Part shown: piece by piece, positions 13,039 through 13,138 of the stretch
Numbering within the stretch: the stretch's first letter is position 1
Layout of the letters: every line of letters begins with the position of its first letter
NCBI GenBank assembly: GCA_900762005.1
Contig: CAAFEV010000111.1
Span: 1 to 13,138, forward strand
Direction: 5' to 3'
DNA: 13,138 bases
Origin: an uncultured Oscillospiraceae bacterium
GTDB taxonomy: Bacteria > Bacillota > Clostridia > Oscillospirales > Oscillospiraceae
Translations under genes and position numbers: made by a program
Notes under the pieces: model-generated
Databases searched by the model: none
The model's input: the letters and a program-made list of their open reading frames with translations, nothing else
What the model was told of the DNA's origin: nothing

Positions 13039-13131
13039 CTATTTCCCTGGGTAGGTCAAGTATCGTCGGAACTCCTTCTTTTTGCGCTTGCAAATCGGGC
13101 AACTGCAAGGGCTGTCCCTAGAATAATCCTT
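13039..13131 (-). pseudogene. Possible degraded C-terminal end of a gene (uncertain)
   Basis: Between an in-frame TAG at 13134-13132 and a TAG at 13041-13039, the minus strand encodes 30 residues. They include a C-x-C-x-x-C cluster followed by K-R-K-K-K and an aromatic, basic tail, which looks more protein-like than the other frames. It has no start codon and ends 16 bases before the terminator. The alternative frame open to the window edge stops at 13058-13056 and has a less convincing composition. Either a real gene end has been broken by a stop or frameshift, or this is chance. I do not recognise the family. Confidence 0.25.
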
Positions 13132-13138
13132 CTATGAC

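Noticed and set aside
13027..13122. Small Cys-rich plus-strand open frame of 31 codons
   Set aside because: No ribosome-binding site, starts inside the downstream flank of a terminator that acts on the other strand, and its Cys codons overlap those of the opposing frame, so chance is likely.

Overview
The window looks like part of a chromosome, or a metagenomic contig, from a Gram-positive anaerobe of the class Clostridia, probably an Oscillospiraceae/Ruminococcaceae-type gut bacterium. This is inferred from three things: surface-layer-homology (SLH) anchored proteins built of InlB-type repeats, GC-rich coding with AT-rich spacers, and sigma-A promoters with strong GGAGG ribosome-binding sites. 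No rRNA, tRNA, CRISPR array or transposase was recognised.

All supported genes read on the minus strand, right to left. Bases 12990-13138 hold a minus-strand intrinsic terminator and what may be the degraded 3' end of a gene beyond the right edge. Bases 12800-12950 are non-coding and full of short inverted repeats. A perfect-consensus promoter (12739-12767) then drives a 395-aa secreted protein (11506-12693) with a papain-like (NlpC/P60- or CHAP-like) domain, a four-Cys zinc-ribbon-like linker and three SLH domains. A long perfect hairpin follows it.

Next come a second promoter (11209-11237), a structured leader of about 220 nt, and a giant repeat adhesin-like gene that fills most of the window (10979 down to 245). 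Its signal peptide (10824-10979, with an excellent ribosome-binding site) lies in a different frame from the 3539-codon body (245-10864). One net frameshift within about 55 bp separates them. The body carries roughly 20 InlB B-type (Listeria-Bacteroides) repeats, 17 divergent B-repeat modules each ending in an F-x-M-P-A-like motif, and three C-terminal SLH domains. A terminator follows, and at the left edge the first seven codons of another minus-strand gene appear with their own promoter and ribosome-binding site.

Taken together this is a cell-surface locus: a wall-anchored putative peptidase next to a very large wall-anchored fibre-like protein. Each has its own promoter, so they are neighbours rather than one operon. 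The most notable points are the frameshift between export signal and body, the zoned repeat architecture with 150-codon duplicated modules, the long leader RNA, and the palindrome-rich spacer. The very long antisense open frames are explained by codon use and are not genes.
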